Below are positions 26,921 to 36,766 of a stretch of 48,526 nucleotides of DNA, piece by piece. The position numbers and the translations under genes were made by a program. The stretch lies in the NCBI RefSeq assembly GCF_030524025.1, contig NZ_JAUNHI010000018.1:1-48526 (forward strand). The letters are read 5' to 3'. This stretch comes from Actinomyces sp. (GTDB taxonomy: Bacteria > Actinomycetota > Actinomycetes > Actinomycetales > Actinomycetaceae). Under the pieces are notes generated by a model that saw only the letters and a program-made list of their open reading frames with translations, had not been told where the DNA came from and did no database searches. Numbering within the stretch: the first letter of the stretch is position 1; each line of letters opens with the position of its first letter.

Positions 26921-26988
26921 CCGCGCCCATCGGCCCGCGCGGGCCCGGGGCGGAGAGCGCCGGCCCGTGCCCGCGCCCGAAGCTCGTA

Positions 26989-27038
26989 GACGCGGCGGGG
27001 CCGGCACCGTCATGAGGCAGTACCGGCCCCGCCGCGTC
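26989..27038. terminator. Bidirectional hairpin terminator
   Basis: A perfect 16-bp stem (26989-27004 with 27023-27038) with an 18-nt loop separates the convergent co-chaperone and glgP genes. Confidence 0.8.
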
Positions 27039-27049
27039 CACTGGGCTGA

Positions 27050-29413
27050 TCAGGCGATCGGCTGAGGGCTGATCCGCCACACCTCGGCGTAGTCGCGGAT
27101 CGTGCGGTCCGAGGAGAAGCGGCCCGAACCGGTGATGTTGACCCAGGCCTTGCGCTGCCAGGCGCGCTGGTCGGCATAGTCGGCGGCCATCGCGTCCTTG
27201 GTCCGGCGGTAGGCGTCGAAGTCCCCCAGGACGTAGTAGACGTCGGCCGCCTCATGACTCGACTCGAGCAGGCTGCGGCGCAGGTCGGCGAACCAGCCCG
27301 AGCCGTTGTCGTCCAGCGTTCCGTCGGTGAAGGCGTCGAGGACCCGCTTGAGCCCGGGGACGGACTCGTAGACGGCCCGCGGGTCATAGGTCTCGCGCAG
27401 AGCGGGCAGCTCGTCCTCGGTCGCTCCGAAGATGTAGGCGTTGTCGTGACCCACGGCCTCCAGGATCTCGACGTTCGCGCCGTCGAGCGTGCCCAGGGTC
27501 AGGGCGCCGTTCATCATGAACTTCATGTTCGAGGTGCCCGAGGCCTCCTTGCCGGCCATCGAGATCTGCTCGGAGACGTCGGCCGCCGGGATGATGTGCT
27601 CGGCGGGGGAGACGTTGTAGTTGTGGATGAACACGACCTTGAGGGTCTGGGAGACCACCGGGTCGTCGTTGACCAGCTCGGCCACGGCGTTGATGAGCTT
27701 GATGACGGCCTTGGCGCGAATGTATCCCGGGGCCGCCTTGGCCCCGAAGACGAAGACCCGCGGAGGCACGACGAGCGAGGGGTCCTCCTTCATGCGGAAG
27801 TAGAGGTCGAGGACATAGATCGCGTTGAGCAGCTGGCGCTTGTACTCGTGAAGACGCTTAATCTGGACGTCGAAGATGGCGTCGGGGTCGATCTCGACCC
27901 CCTCGCGCTGGGCCACCCAGGCCGCGAAGTCCACCTTGTTGGCGTGCTTGATCTCAGCCAGGCGGTCCAAAACGGTCTCGTCGGCGGCGTCGACGTAGTC
28001 GGCCAGGACCGACAGGTCCGTCACCCAGGTGTCGGAGCCCGTCACCTCGTCGAGCAGGGCGGACAGGCGGGGGTTGCACTGGCGCAGCCAGCGGCGGGGG
28101 GTCACGCCGTTGGTCTTGTTGTTGAAGCGCTCGGGCCAGATCGCGTACCAGTCCTTGAGGGTGTCGCGCTTGAGGATCTCGGTGTGCAGCGCGGCGACGC
28201 CGTTGATCGAGTACGAGGCATAGCAGGCGATCCAGGCCATCCGGACCTTGTCGCCGCTGACGGGGGCGATGTAGTCGATCGTGGACTGGTCCACGCCCCG
28301 GTCGGCGAGGTCGGTGCGGAAACGGCGGTCGATCTCCCGGACGATCTCGAGGATCCGCGGGAAGAGGCGCTCGAAGATGGAGATCTCCCAGGTCTCCAGG
28401 GCCTCGGCCAGGACCGTGTGGTTGGTGTAGGCGAAGGTGGCCGTCACCACCGCCCAGGCCTCCTCCCAGCCCAGGGAGTGCTCGTCCATGAGCAGGCGCA
28501 TGAGCTCGGGGATGGCCAGCACCGGGTGGGTGTCGTTGAGCTGGACGGAGTTGAACTCGGCGAAACCGGTCAGGTCGGTGCCGTGCTGGGCGACGTAGTT
28601 ATCGACGATCTCCTGGAGAGAGGCCGAGCAGAAGAAGTACTGCTGGCGGACGCGCAGGACCTTGCCCTCATAGGTCGTGTCGTTGGGGTAGAGGACTCGC
28701 GAGATGTCGGCGGTGCGCTCGCGCTCGACGATGGCGTCGGTGAAGCGCTGGGAGTTGAAGGCGTCGTAGTCGAACTCCTCCATGGGCTCGGCCTTCCACA
28801 GCCGCAGGGTGTTGACGTTGCGGGTGCCGTAGCCGGTGATCGGCATGTCATGCGGCACCGCGCGCACGGTCAGGTCGGCGTAGCGCACGATGCGCTGGGC
28901 CTCCTCACGGCGCAGGACGAAGGGATAGCCCTCCTCCATCCACGGGTCGGGGTGCTCAGTCTGGAAGCCGTCGTTGAACAGCTGCTTGAACAGCCCGTAG
29001 CGGTAGAGGATCCCGTAGCCGGCCACCGGCAGGTCGAGGGTGGCGCAGGAGTCCAGGAAACAGGCGGCCAGGCGGCCCAGCCCGCCGTTGCCCAGCGCGG
29101 CGTCAGGCTCCTCCTCGAGGATCTCCGAGAGGTTCTGCCCGAAGGAGCCCAGTGCCTGGCGCGCCTGGTCGACCAGGCCCAGGTTGCTCAGGTTGTTGAG
29201 CAGCGCGCGCCCCATGAGGAACTCCGCGGAGAAGTAGTGCTCCATCCGGCCGGCGCGGTATCGCTGCTCGGTGGCGTACCAGTCGTCCGCGATGGCATCG
29301 ACGACGGCGGCGGACAGGCCCTGCCACACCTCCATCGGTGTCGAGGCTCCGGCGGGGTGACCGGAGACCGCCCTGACCTGTGAGGGCACGGTGGCGACCA
29401 GGTTCTGCGTCAT
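27050..29413 (-). CDS. glgP: Glycogen/maltodextrin phosphorylase
   Basis: A 787-residue GT35 phosphorylase that releases glucose-1-phosphate from the non-reducing ends of alpha-1,4-glucan. The N-terminal half contains YFSAEFLMGRALLNNL and GNGGLGRLAACFLDS; the pyridoxal-phosphate lysine is K631 in GTSNMKFMMNG, followed by GTLDGANVEI. The length is that of maltodextrin-type phosphorylases, without the long regulatory N-terminus of animal enzymes. ATG at 29413 is preceded by AAGGGA; the longer frame upstream lacks family sequence. It is divergent from the small GH13 gene and is the glucan-degrading arm of this cluster. Confidence 0.96.
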   Translation of the reverse strand: MTQNLVATVPSQVRAVSGHPAGASTPMEVWQGLSAAVVDAIADDWYATEQRYRAGRMEHYFSAEFLMGRALLNNLSNLGLVDQARQALGSFGQNLSEILEEEPDAALGNGGLGRLAACFLDSCATLDLPVAGYGILYRYGLFKQLFNDGFQTEHPDPWMEEGYPFVLRREEAQRIVRYADLTVRAVPHDMPITGYGTRNVNTLRLWKAEPMEEFDYDAFNSQRFTDAIVERERTADISRVLYPNDTTYEGKVLRVRQQYFFCSASLQEIVDNYVAQHGTDLTGFAEFNSVQLNDTHPVLAIPELMRLLMDEHSLGWEEAWAVVTATFAYTNHTVLAEALETWEISIFERLFPRILEIVREIDRRFRTDLADRGVDQSTIDYIAPVSGDKVRMAWIACYASYSINGVAALHTEILKRDTLKDWYAIWPERFNNKTNGVTPRRWLRQCNPRLSALLDEVTGSDTWVTDLSVLADYVDAADETVLDRLAEIKHANKVDFAAWVAQREGVEIDPDAIFDVQIKRLHEYKRQLLNAIYVLDLYFRMKEDPSLVVPPRVFVFGAKAAPGYIRAKAVIKLINAVAELVNDDPVVSQTLKVVFIHNYNVSPAEHIIPAADVSEQISMAGKEASGTSNMKFMMNGALTLGTLDGANVEILEAVGHDNAYIFGATEDELPALRETYDPRAVYESVPGLKRVLDAFTDGTLDDNGSGWFADLRRSLLESSHEAADVYYVLGDFDAYRRTKDAMAADYADQRAWQRKAWVNITGSGRFSSDRTIRDYAEVWRISPQPIA

Positions 29414-29726
29414 TCTTCTTCCCTTGTCAGACTCTGTGGTCGGGTCGCAGTCTGGCTGCGGCCGTGTCAGCGCATGACGGGGCCGACGGCCCCATGGGAA
29501 CAGGTGCCCTGACGACCGGGCCCATTCGCGGACATGGTCGAGCCTACCGGCCACGGACCCCGACCGCGCGCCGGGCTGCTGTCATTCCGGACACGACCGG
29601 GCCCGGGCGCAGGTACGTGGACGACACGTTGACGGTGCCCAAGGGCGGGCCTAGCCTTTTGCCGTCGGGCCGTGTCCACTCATGACCGGTCCGGTGGGCA
29701 TGCAGATACGCGACGAGGACCTGATC
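29414..29726. other. glgP/GH13 divergent regulatory region
   Basis: A 313-bp region without genes. It contains a GGGGCC-GAC-GGCCCC hairpin at 29479-29493 and the GH13 promoter at 29629-29657. The glgP promoter could not be placed with confidence. Confidence 0.5.
29629..29657 (+). promoter_or_regulatory. Promoter of the small GH13 gene
   Basis: TTGACG (29629-29634), a 17-nt spacer and TAGCCT (29652-29657) make the best -35/-10 pair in this half of the window. The leader would be about 60 nt. Confidence 0.7.
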
Positions 29727-30980
29727 ATGAGCGCCTGGATTCGTCATTGTGTGTGGTGGCACGTGTATCCGCTGGGTTTCGCCGGGGTGCGGATCCGTCC
29801 GGAGGCCGACGGCGGGGGCGGCACCGAGAACCACGGCGCCTCAGCCGGCCTGGACTCCCTGGGCCCCTGGCTCGACTACCTCATCGGCCTGGGCGCCAAC
29901 GGCCTGGCGCTCGGACCCGTTTTCAGGTCGCAGACCCACGGCTACGACACCGTGGACTACTACGCGATCGATCCCCGGCTCGGGGACGACGCAGCCTTCG
30001 ACCGCCTCATCTCCGGATGCCACGACCGTGGGATCGCGGTCATGCTCGACGGGGTGTTCAACCACGTGGGCACCGGCCACCCTCTGTTCCGCGCGGCGAT
30101 GGAGGGCGACGAGGCCGCCGGGTCCATGTTCCACCTCTCCGGGGAGGGCGTGGCGCGGGACTACCGCGACTTCGAGGGGCACCGAGGGCTGGCGGCCCTC
30201 AACCACGACTCGCCGCGGGTGGCCGAGCTCGTCGCCGACGTCATGCGCCACTGGCTGCGCCGCGGCGCCTCGGCCTGGAGGCTCGACGCCGCCTACGCCG
30301 TCGCCCCCGAGTTCTGGAACCGCGTGCTGCCGCAGGTGCGCAGGGAGTTCCCCGAGGCCTGGTTCGTCGGGGAGGTGATCCACGGCGACTACGCCGACCT
30401 CGTCCAGCGGTCAGGCATCGACTCCGTCACGCAGTACGAGCTGTGGAAGGCCATCTGGAGCTCGCTGGCCGACGGCAACTTCTACGAGCTCGACTGGTGC
30501 CTGAAGCGGCACAACGAGCTCCTCGAGACGATGGTCCCCATGACCTTCGTCGGCAACCACGATGTCACCCGCATCGCCAGCAGGATCGGCGAGGAGGCGA
30601 CCCGCCTGGCGGTGGCCGTGCTGCTGACCGTCGGGGGGATCCCCTCGGTCTACTACGGCGACGAGCGGGGCCTGAGGGGCGTCAAGAGGGACGAGCTCGG
30701 CGGCGACGACGAGGTGCGGCCCGCCTTCCCGGCCGGCCCCGAGTACCTGGACCCCTCGGGCGAGCCGATGATGCGGCTGCACCAGGAGCTCCTCGCGCTG
30801 CGCCGTCGGCAGCCGTGGCTGACCGCCGCCAGGACCGAGACCCGCCACCTGGACAACCGTGCCTACGAGTACGAGGCGGTCGGAGCCGACGGGCAGGGGC
30901 TGGTCGTCGACCTGCGTCTGGACCCACACCCCTCGGCGACGATCTCCCCGCCCGACGAGCCCGTCATCCGGATCGGTTGA
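29727..30980 (+). CDS. GH13 alpha-amylase-family enzyme
   Basis: A 417-residue (beta/alpha)8 GH13 hydrolase, short for the family, with essentially no C-terminal accessory domain. The catalytic triad is visible: nucleophile D187 in AWRLDAAY, acid/base E216 in FVGEVIH and the third acid D279 in FVGNHDVTR; HGYDTVDYYAIDP and DGVFNHVG are the other conserved regions. No signal peptide, so it acts in the cytoplasm, probably on maltodextrins released by GlgP and GlgX, or as a maltase/glucanotransferase; exact specificity cannot be read. ATG at 29727 has GAGGA upstream; earlier in-frame ATGs at 29682 and 29700 are less likely. A large hairpin ends the gene. Confidence 0.9.
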   Translation: MSAWIRHCVWWHVYPLGFAGVRIRPEADGGGGTENHGASAGLDSLGPWLDYLIGLGANGLALGPVFRSQTHGYDTVDYYAIDPRLGDDAAFDRLISGCHDRGIAVMLDGVFNHVGTGHPLFRAAMEGDEAAGSMFHLSGEGVARDYRDFEGHRGLAALNHDSPRVAELVADVMRHWLRRGASAWRLDAAYAVAPEFWNRVLPQVRREFPEAWFVGEVIHGDYADLVQRSGIDSVTQYELWKAIWSSLADGNFYELDWCLKRHNELLETMVPMTFVGNHDVTRIASRIGEEATRLAVAVLLTVGGIPSVYYGDERGLRGVKRDELGGDDEVRPAFPAGPEYLDPSGEPMMRLHQELLALRRRQPWLTAARTETRHLDNRAYEYEAVGADGQGLVVDLRLDPHPSATISPPDEPVIRIG

Positions 30981-30984
30981 GGGC

Positions 30985-31050
30985 GCGGCCGCGCCAGGGC
31001 ACGGCTCCCGGACGCCCGGGATGCCGGGAGCGGGTCCCTGGCGCAGCCGC
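30985..31050. terminator. Two-tiered hairpin terminator
   Basis: An outer 15-position stem (30985-30999 with 31036-31050, one C/A mismatch) encloses an 8-bp stem (31004-31011 with 31024-31031). It lies between the convergent GH13 and glgB genes. Confidence 0.75.
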
Positions 31051-31073
31051 CCCCGGCGCCCGTCTCGGCCCGC

Positions 31074-33305
31074 TCAGTCGCGCGTCGGGCGGAGGAAGAT
31101 CGCCCCCATGGGGGGCACGCGCAGGCGCACCGAGGCGGGGCGGCCGTTCCAGGGCAGCTCCTCGGCCTCGACGTGCCCGAGATTGCCCACGCCCGACCCG
31201 CCGTACTCCGGGGAGTCGGTGTTGATGACCTCGTCCCAGCCGCCCGCGAAGGGCAGGCCCACGCGGTAGCCCTCGTGCGGGGTGCCGGCGAAGTTGATGA
31301 TCGCCACGACCAGGTCTGCCCGGCCGTCGGCTCCGGTGCCCTTGCGCAGGTAGGACAGCACGTTGTGGTCCCCGTCGCCGGCCTCGATCCACTCGAAGCC
31401 CCGGTGGGAGAAGTCGTCGGCCCACATGGCCGGGGACTCCCGGTAGAAGGCGTTGAGGTCGCTGACGAGCTTGAGCAGGCCCTGGTGACCGGGGTCCTCC
31501 AGGATCCACCAGTCCAGGGAGTGGTCGGAGTTCCACTCGGCACCCTGACCGAACTCCTGGCCCATGAACAGCAGCTGCTTGCCGGGGTGGGACCACTGGT
31601 AGGCGTACAGGGCGCGCAGGCCGGCCAGCTCCTGCCAGGCGTCACCGGGCATCTTGGACAGCAGAGAGCCCTTGCCGTGGACGACCTCGTCGTGGCTCAG
31701 CGGCAGGACGAACTGCTCGGAGAAGGCGTAGACGAGGGAGAAGGTGAGCTCGCCGTGGTGGTAGCGGCGGTTGATCGGCAGCTCGTCGAGGTAACGCAGC
31801 GTGTCGTTCATCCAGCCCATGTTCCACTTCAGCCCGAATCCCAGGCCGCCGTACTCGGTGGGGGCGGTCACCCCGGGCCAGGCGGTGGACTCCTCGGCGA
31901 TCATGACGGTGCCGGGGTTCTTGCGGTAGGCGGTGGCGGTGGCCTCCTGGAGGAAGCTGATGGCCTCGAGGTTCTCCCGGCCGCCGAACTGGTTGGGGTG
32001 CCACTGGCCCTCCTCGCGCGAGTAGTCGAGGTAGAGCATCGAGGCGACAGCGTCGACGCGCAGCCCGTCGATGTGGAACTCGCTGAGCCAGTACAGGGCG
32101 TTGGCCACAAGGAAGTTGCGGACCTCGTTGCGGCCGAAGTTGAAGATGTAGGTGCCCCAGTCCGGGTGCTCGCCGCGCTGGGGGTCGGGGTCCTCGTACA
32201 GCGCGGTGCCGTCGAAGCGGGCCAGCGCCCACTCGTCCTTGGGGAAGTGGGCGGGCACCCAGTCCAGGATGATGCCGATGCCGGCCTGGTGGAACTGGTC
32301 GATGAGGTACTTGAAGTCGTCGGGCGTGCCGAAGCGGGACGTCGGGGCGTAGTAGCCGGTGACCTGGTAACCCCAGGACCCGCCGAAGGGGTGCTCGGCC
32401 ACGGGCAGGAACTCCACGTGGGTGAAGCCGGCCTCCTTGACGTAGGGGACGAGCTCCTCGGCCAGCCCCCGGTAGCCCAGGCCCTGGCGCCAGGAGCCGA
32501 TATGGACCTCGTAGATGCTCATGGGGCCGGCGTGCGGGTCTGTCGTGGCCCGACGCTCCATCCACTCCTGGTCGCCCCACTCGTGGACGGCATCGGTGAC
32601 CACCGAGGCCGTGGCCGGGGGGACCTCGGAGGCGCGGGCCATCGGGTCCGCCTTCTGGTGCCAGGACCCGTCGGCGAAGCACAGCTCGAACTTGTAGCGG
32701 GCGCCCACGCCCACGCCGGGGATGAACAGCTCCCAGACCCCGGAGTGGCCCAGGGAGCGCATGGCCGAGCCAGTGCCGTCCCAGTAGTTGAAGTCGCCCA
32801 CGACGCGCACGGCACGGGCGTTGGGCGCCCACACGGCGAAGGCGACGCCCTCGACGGCGCCCATGGGGCCGGAGTAGCGCTTGATGTGCGCCCCCAGCAC
32901 CTCCCACAGCTCCTCGTGGCGGCCCTCGGAGATGAGGTAGGTGTCCATCTCGCCCAGGGTGGGCAGAAAGCGGTAGGGGTCGTCGACAATCGTCGTGTCC
33001 TCGCCATAGGTCACGGCGATGCGGTAGTCGGGGATGGCCTCACCGGGGACGACGGCCACCCAGACCCCGTCCTGCTCGTGCTGGGCGGGGAAGGTGCCCT
33101 CGGCGGTGACGACGGCGACGGCATCGGCGAGGTGGCGCACGGTCCGCACCGTGACCCCGCCGGGGCTCACGTGGGCGCCGAGCACCTCGTGGGGATTGTG
33201 GTAGCGCGCGTAGGCGACGTCGGCGAGGACCCAGGGGTCGACGTGGGCGGCGGTCGGCTCGGTGGCGGAGTCGGGGGCGGGCTCGGGGTGCGTGGCGTCG
33301 GTCAT
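31074..33305 (-). CDS. glgB: 1,4-alpha-glucan branching enzyme
   Basis: A 743-residue GH13_9 branching enzyme that introduces alpha-1,6 branches into the glucan made by GlgE. An N-terminal module (about 30-120) and a CBM48 domain (about 145-235, [20 protein letters not shown]) precede the catalytic barrel with nucleophile D418 ([10 protein letters not shown]), acid/base E471 (MIAEEST) and the third acid in [15 protein letters not shown] at 33305 follows GGGAGAG; the upstream frame continues but is AT-rich and unlike the family. It lies downstream of mak but probably has its own promoter in the AT-rich gap. Confidence 0.97.
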   Translation of the reverse strand: MTDATHPEPAPDSATEPTAAHVDPWVLADVAYARYHNPHEVLGAHVSPGGVTVRTVRHLADAVAVVTAEGTFPAQHEQDGVWVAVVPGEAIPDYRIAVTYGEDTTIVDDPYRFLPTLGEMDTYLISEGRHEELWEVLGAHIKRYSGPMGAVEGVAFAVWAPNARAVRVVGDFNYWDGTGSAMRSLGHSGVWELFIPGVGVGARYKFELCFADGSWHQKADPMARASEVPPATASVVTDAVHEWGDQEWMERRATTDPHAGPMSIYEVHIGSWRQGLGYRGLAEELVPYVKEAGFTHVEFLPVAEHPFGGSWGYQVTGYYAPTSRFGTPDDFKYLIDQFHQAGIGIILDWVPAHFPKDEWALARFDGTALYEDPDPQRGEHPDWGTYIFNFGRNEVRNFLVANALYWLSEFHIDGLRVDAVASMLYLDYSREEGQWHPNQFGGRENLEAISFLQEATATAYRKNPGTVMIAEESTAWPGVTAPTEYGGLGFGLKWNMGWMNDTLRYLDELPINRRYHHGELTFSLVYAFSEQFVLPLSHDEVVHGKGSLLSKMPGDAWQELAGLRALYAYQWSHPGKQLLFMGQEFGQGAEWNSDHSLDWWILEDPGHQGLLKLVSDLNAFYRESPAMWADDFSHRGFEWIEAGDGDHNVLSYLRKGTGADGRADLVVAIINFAGTPHEGYRVGLPFAGGWDEVINTDSPEYGGSGVGNLGHVEAEELPWNGRPASVRLRVPPMGAIFLRPTRD

Positions 33306-33418
33306 GTGCTCAACTCTCCCATGGGCGTAGACGGTGGCGGGGGACTTTGTTCGGCTCGGATCGAAGGCAACCGAAGGGGTGGTCGTTAGTGAGTGAATAA
33401 AGTGTTTTTCAATCAATA
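33306..33418 (-). promoter_or_regulatory. AT-rich glgB upstream region
   Basis: The first half of this gap, next to the mak stop, is strikingly AT-rich for the window. Read on the minus strand it contains TTGATT and TTGAAA followed by TTTATTCACT and TAACGA; a -35/-10 pair is likely but I cannot fix it. It suggests glgB is transcribed separately from treS-mak. Confidence 0.4.
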
Positions 33419-34888
33419 TCAATCGTTCAGTGGTGTGGTGAGGAGCCTCAGCGCCCTGACCGGGATCTCCAGCCAGTCGGGGCGGTTGCGGGCCTCGTAG
33501 ACGGCCTCGTAGAGAGCCTTGTCGAGCTCGAGGGCCGCCAGGAGCGTGTCGGTGCGCGCCCCGCCCTGCGCCTGCTCCGTGCGCGGTTGGGAGCCCGCGG
33601 TCCGGGCGCGGGTGTACCCGGAGCGGAAGGCGGCGCGGACCGCAGGCAACCAGTCCTCGTGCCGGGCGCCCCCCACGGCGGCGGCGTAGTCGAAGGAGCG
33701 GAGCATCCCCGCCACGTCCCGCAGCGGCTGGTCGGGCTCGGAGCGCTCTGCCAGGGGGCGCAGGGGCTCCCCCTCGAAGTCCAGGACGTACCAGCGTCCC
33801 GGCTCGCCGACCTCCCGCAAGACCTGACCCAGGTGGTAGTCGCCGTGGACCCGGCTGGCCCGCTCCAGACGCGGCAGCGCCTCGAGGGCCTCCAGGACCC
33901 TGCTCACTCCCTCCTCCAGCCCCGGGACGGCCTCGCCCAGGGCCGGCACCTCCCGGCGGGCCCAGTCGGCCCGCTGCCTGAGGGCCCCGGCCAGAGCCTG
34001 GGGGGACTGCGGCTCGAAGTCACCCAGCGCGCGGGCCAGCCGCTCGTGCATCAAGGCGGTCGTCCTCCCCAGGCCCTGCGCCAGGTCCACGGCGCGGTCG
34101 CGCACCGGGCCGTCGGCGTCGTCATCGGCGGCCAGGGCGCAGAACAGCTCGAAGCCGTCGTCGGCCACCGGGATGAAGGTGCAGGCCACGGCGGAGTCGG
34201 AGGCGGCCGGCGCCCCGGTGGCGGGGTCGGTCCATGCCAGGGTCGACCAGGCCACGGGGCGGCGCACATGCTCCCAGCCCAGGCGGGCCAGGGCCACCGA
34301 GACCTCGACATCCGGGTTGCGTCCGTGCGCCAGGACCCGGAAGACCTTGACGATGAGGTCCTCGTCCAGCTCGTCCCCGCCCTCGGGCGCGGGCAGGACA
34401 ACGCTGGTGTTGGACTGCTCCCCGGTGGTCACCCGCAGGTGGGCGGCCCGTGCGGCCACCGCCCGCGGCCCGGCCGGGCCCAGGCTCGTCCCGGCCCGCT
34501 CGGCGGCACCGGCCCAGGCGCGCCAGAAGGCAGGGTGGTGCGGCCCGTCGACCAGGGCCACCGGGCCGGCCGGGGTGGTGACCACGGTGCCCGCCGCTCC
34601 GGGCGGCTCCCCGTCCACCGCGTAGCGTTCGAGCGCCTCAGGTGCCTCGAGGACGAGCGGGACGTGGAGGAGCAGCGGACCCGGGCCACGGGGGCGCGGG
34701 ACCGCCACGACGAGATCGCGCACGCCCGGGGCGATGGCCTCGTCGGCCACGATGCTCAACCCTTCGGGCTCGGGGGCCTTCCCGCCCTTGAGGGGGAACC
34801 AGCGCCGCCCGGCCATCCAGCCGGCCAGCGCACCGAGAAGGGCGTCGTCCTCGGGCCAGCGGACTGCCAGTGGGGGCTGGGCGCTCAT
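33419..34888 (-). CDS. mak: Maltokinase
   Basis: A 489-residue kinase that phosphorylates maltose at C1 to give maltose-1-phosphate, the donor for GlgE. The N-terminal cap region carries [19 protein letters not shown]-binding sequence [12 protein letters not shown] and LIVKVFRVL lie in the N-lobe; the catalytic segment [11 protein letters not shown] and the metal-binding [11 protein letters not shown] are typical of the aminoglycoside-phosphotransferase-like fold. The stop of treS overlaps an ATG at 34894 (ATGA), but the GGAGG site is only 1 nt from that ATG and at proper distance from the ATG at 34888, which I chose. treS and mak form one unit. Confidence 0.93.
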   Translation of the reverse strand: MSAQPPLAVRWPEDDALLGALAGWMAGRRWFPLKGGKAPEPEGLSIVADEAIAPGVRDLVVAVPRPRGPGPLLLHVPLVLEAPEALERYAVDGEPPGAAGTVVTTPAGPVALVDGPHHPAFWRAWAGAAERAGTSLGPAGPRAVAARAAHLRVTTGEQSNTSVVLPAPEGGDELDEDLIVKVFRVLAHGRNPDVEVSVALARLGWEHVRRPVAWSTLAWTDPATGAPAASDSAVACTFIPVADDGFELFCALAADDDADGPVRDRAVDLAQGLGRTTALMHERLARALGDFEPQSPQALAGALRQRADWARREVPALGEAVPGLEEGVSRVLEALEALPRLERASRVHGDYHLGQVLREVGEPGRWYVLDFEGEPLRPLAERSEPDQPLRDVAGMLRSFDYAAAVGGARHEDWLPAVRAAFRSGYTRARTAGSQPRTEQAQGGARTDTLLAALELDKALYEAVYEARNRPDWLEIPVRALRLLTTPLND

Positions 34889-34890
34889 CG

Positions 34891-36615
34891 TCATGCCTCC
34901 GGGGCCGGCTCGACCGACAGCCAGTAGTAGCCGCGCGCACCCAGGGTCAGGCTGATGCGCCCCTCCTCGTCGAGGGCGGGGAAGACGCCGCCGCCGAGGA
35001 TCTCCGTCGTGCTCCGCCCGGCCAGCTCGGGAACCACGATGGTCACCGCGCGAGGGGCGTCGGCCAGGTTGGCCACGCACAGCAGCGTCTCGCCGCCGTG
35101 CTCGGGCGAGTCAGTGCGCGTGTGGGCCAGGACGGCGTCGTCGGAGGTGTCGCACAGCCGGAAGGACCCGCGGCCCAGCACCGGGTGCTGGCGGCGCAGG
35201 TGGAGCAGCCTGCGGGTGAAGTGCAGCAGCGAGGAGGGGGTGGCCAGCGCGTCGGCAACGGTGCGCTGGGCGTAGCCGGGGGAGTCGATGAGCGGCAGGG
35301 TCAGCTCCTCGGGGTCCTCGCAAGTCGAGAAGCCCATGTGCTCGGTATGGTCCCACTGCATGGGTGTGCGCACGGCGTCGCGGTCGGCCAGCCAGATGTT
35401 CTCCCCCATACCGATCTCGTCGCCGTAGTACAGGCACGGCGAGCCCGGCAGGGACAGCAGTAGGGCGTGGGCGAGCTCGAGCTCGGCGCGCGAGTCCCCC
35501 AGCAAGGGGGTCAGCCGGCGGCGGATGCCGATGTTGGCGCGCATCCGGTCCTCGGGGGCGTACCAGCCGTACATGGTGGCGCGCTCCTCGTCGGTGACCA
35601 TCTCGAGGGTCAGCTCGTCGTGGTTGCGCAGGAAGGTGCCCCACTGGCCGTGGGCCGGGATCTGCGGGGTGGCCTGGAGGACCTCGCGCACCGCCCGGGA
35701 GGACTCCTCGCGCAGGGCGTAGAAGATGCGGGGCATGACCGGGAAGTGGAAGCACATCGTGCACTCGGGGGCATCGTCGGTGCCGAAGTACTCCACGACG
35801 TCCTCGGGCCACTGGTTGGCCTCGGCGATCGTGATGACCCCGGGGAACTCCCGGTCGAGCATCTCGCGCAGCCCCGCGATGACCGCGTGGGTGCCCGGCA
35901 GGTTCTCGCAGTTGGTCCCCTCGGACTCGATGAGGTAGGGGATGGCGTCGAGGCGGAACCCGTCGACCCCGGTGCGCGCCCAGAAGCGGATGACCTCGTG
36001 GATCGCTTCGATGACGTCGGGATTGTCATAGTTGAGGTCGGGCTGGTGAGCGAAGAATCGGTGCCAGTAGTACTGACCACGCACCTCGTCATAGCTCCAG
36101 TTCGACGGCTCGGTGTCGATGAAGATGATGCGCGTGTCGGCGTAGCCGGAGTCGTCGTCGGCCCACACGTAGAAGTCCCCGAAGGGGCCGGTGGGGTCGT
36201 GCCGGGAGGCCTGGAACCAGGGGTGGGCGTCCGAGGTGTGGTTGACGACCATGTCGATGACGATGCGGATGCCTCGGGCGTGGGCCTCGGCCACCAGGCT
36301 CCTGAAGTCCTCCATCGTCCCGTAGCGCGGGTCGATGCCGGTGTAGTCGGAGATGTCATAGCCCCCGTCGCGCATGGGCGAGGGGTAGAAGGGCGGGATC
36401 CAGATCGCGTCCACCCCGAGCCAGGCCAGGTAGTTCAGCCTCGAGGCCAGGCCCGCGAAGTCCCCGACGCCGTCTCCATCGGAGTCGGCGTAGGAGCGCA
36501 GGAGCGCCTCGTAGAACACGGCGGTGCGGAACCACTCGGGGTCCTCGGTCAGACCGGGCCGCGGCTGTGCGGGCAGGTCGGGGACCCCGGGAACGGCTGA
36601 GACGGAGGCGATCAC
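34891..36615 (-). CDS. treS: Trehalose synthase (maltose alpha-D-glucosyltransferase)
   Basis: A 574-residue GH13_16 enzyme that interconverts trehalose and maltose. The N-terminus WFRTAVFYEALLRSYADSDG and PFYPSPMRDGGYDISDY are characteristic. The catalytic nucleophile is D223 (GFRLDAIPYL), acid/base E265 (TIAEANQWP), and the third acid is in LRNHDELTLEM. GTG at 36615, 8 nt after AGAGAGG, fits the conserved start; the open frame upstream has low-complexity sequence only. It feeds maltose to the co-transcribed maltokinase and hence to GlgE. In several actinobacteria TreS and Mak are fused or form a complex; here they are separate, coupled genes. Confidence 0.95.
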   Translation of the reverse strand: MIASVSAVPGVPDLPAQPRPGLTEDPEWFRTAVFYEALLRSYADSDGDGVGDFAGLASRLNYLAWLGVDAIWIPPFYPSPMRDGGYDISDYTGIDPRYGTMEDFRSLVAEAHARGIRIVIDMVVNHTSDAHPWFQASRHDPTGPFGDFYVWADDDSGYADTRIIFIDTEPSNWSYDEVRGQYYWHRFFAHQPDLNYDNPDVIEAIHEVIRFWARTGVDGFRLDAIPYLIESEGTNCENLPGTHAVIAGLREMLDREFPGVITIAEANQWPEDVVEYFGTDDAPECTMCFHFPVMPRIFYALREESSRAVREVLQATPQIPAHGQWGTFLRNHDELTLEMVTDEERATMYGWYAPEDRMRANIGIRRRLTPLLGDSRAELELAHALLLSLPGSPCLYYGDEIGMGENIWLADRDAVRTPMQWDHTEHMGFSTCEDPEELTLPLIDSPGYAQRTVADALATPSSLLHFTRRLLHLRRQHPVLGRGSFRLCDTSDDAVLAHTRTDSPEHGGETLLCVANLADAPRAVTIVVPELAGRSTTEILGGGVFPALDEEGRISLTLGARGYYWLSVEPAPEA

Positions 36616-36720
36616 GCAATGACCTCTCTTGATGGTGCGGGCGGGCGGGGCGCGCGCCCCGCTGCGGGGTCCGCGCCCTCCCGGTGGGGTGGGGGCAGAG
36701 CCGGCGTGCGCCGACGGGTG

Positions 36721-36766
36721 CCGGCGTGCGGGGCGGCCGGGTGGTGCCGGCGGCCCCGCACGCCGG
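36721..36766 (-). terminator. Strong hairpin terminator after glgE
   Basis: A perfect 14-bp stem (36721-36734 with 36753-36766) continues, after one mismatch, into GCCGG (36736-36740) and CCGGC (36747-36751). It abuts the glgE stop codon and separates glgE from treS-mak. A partial copy of the left arm occurs about 20 nt upstream on the plus strand. Confidence 0.8.

Noticed and set aside
27254-29383. A 709-codon plus-strand frame opposite glgP
   Set aside because: Antisense shadow of glgP, with Val/Gly/Asp-rich low-complexity sequence.
31173-33389. A 738-codon plus-strand frame opposite glgB
   Set aside because: Antisense shadow of glgB without a start signal or domain.
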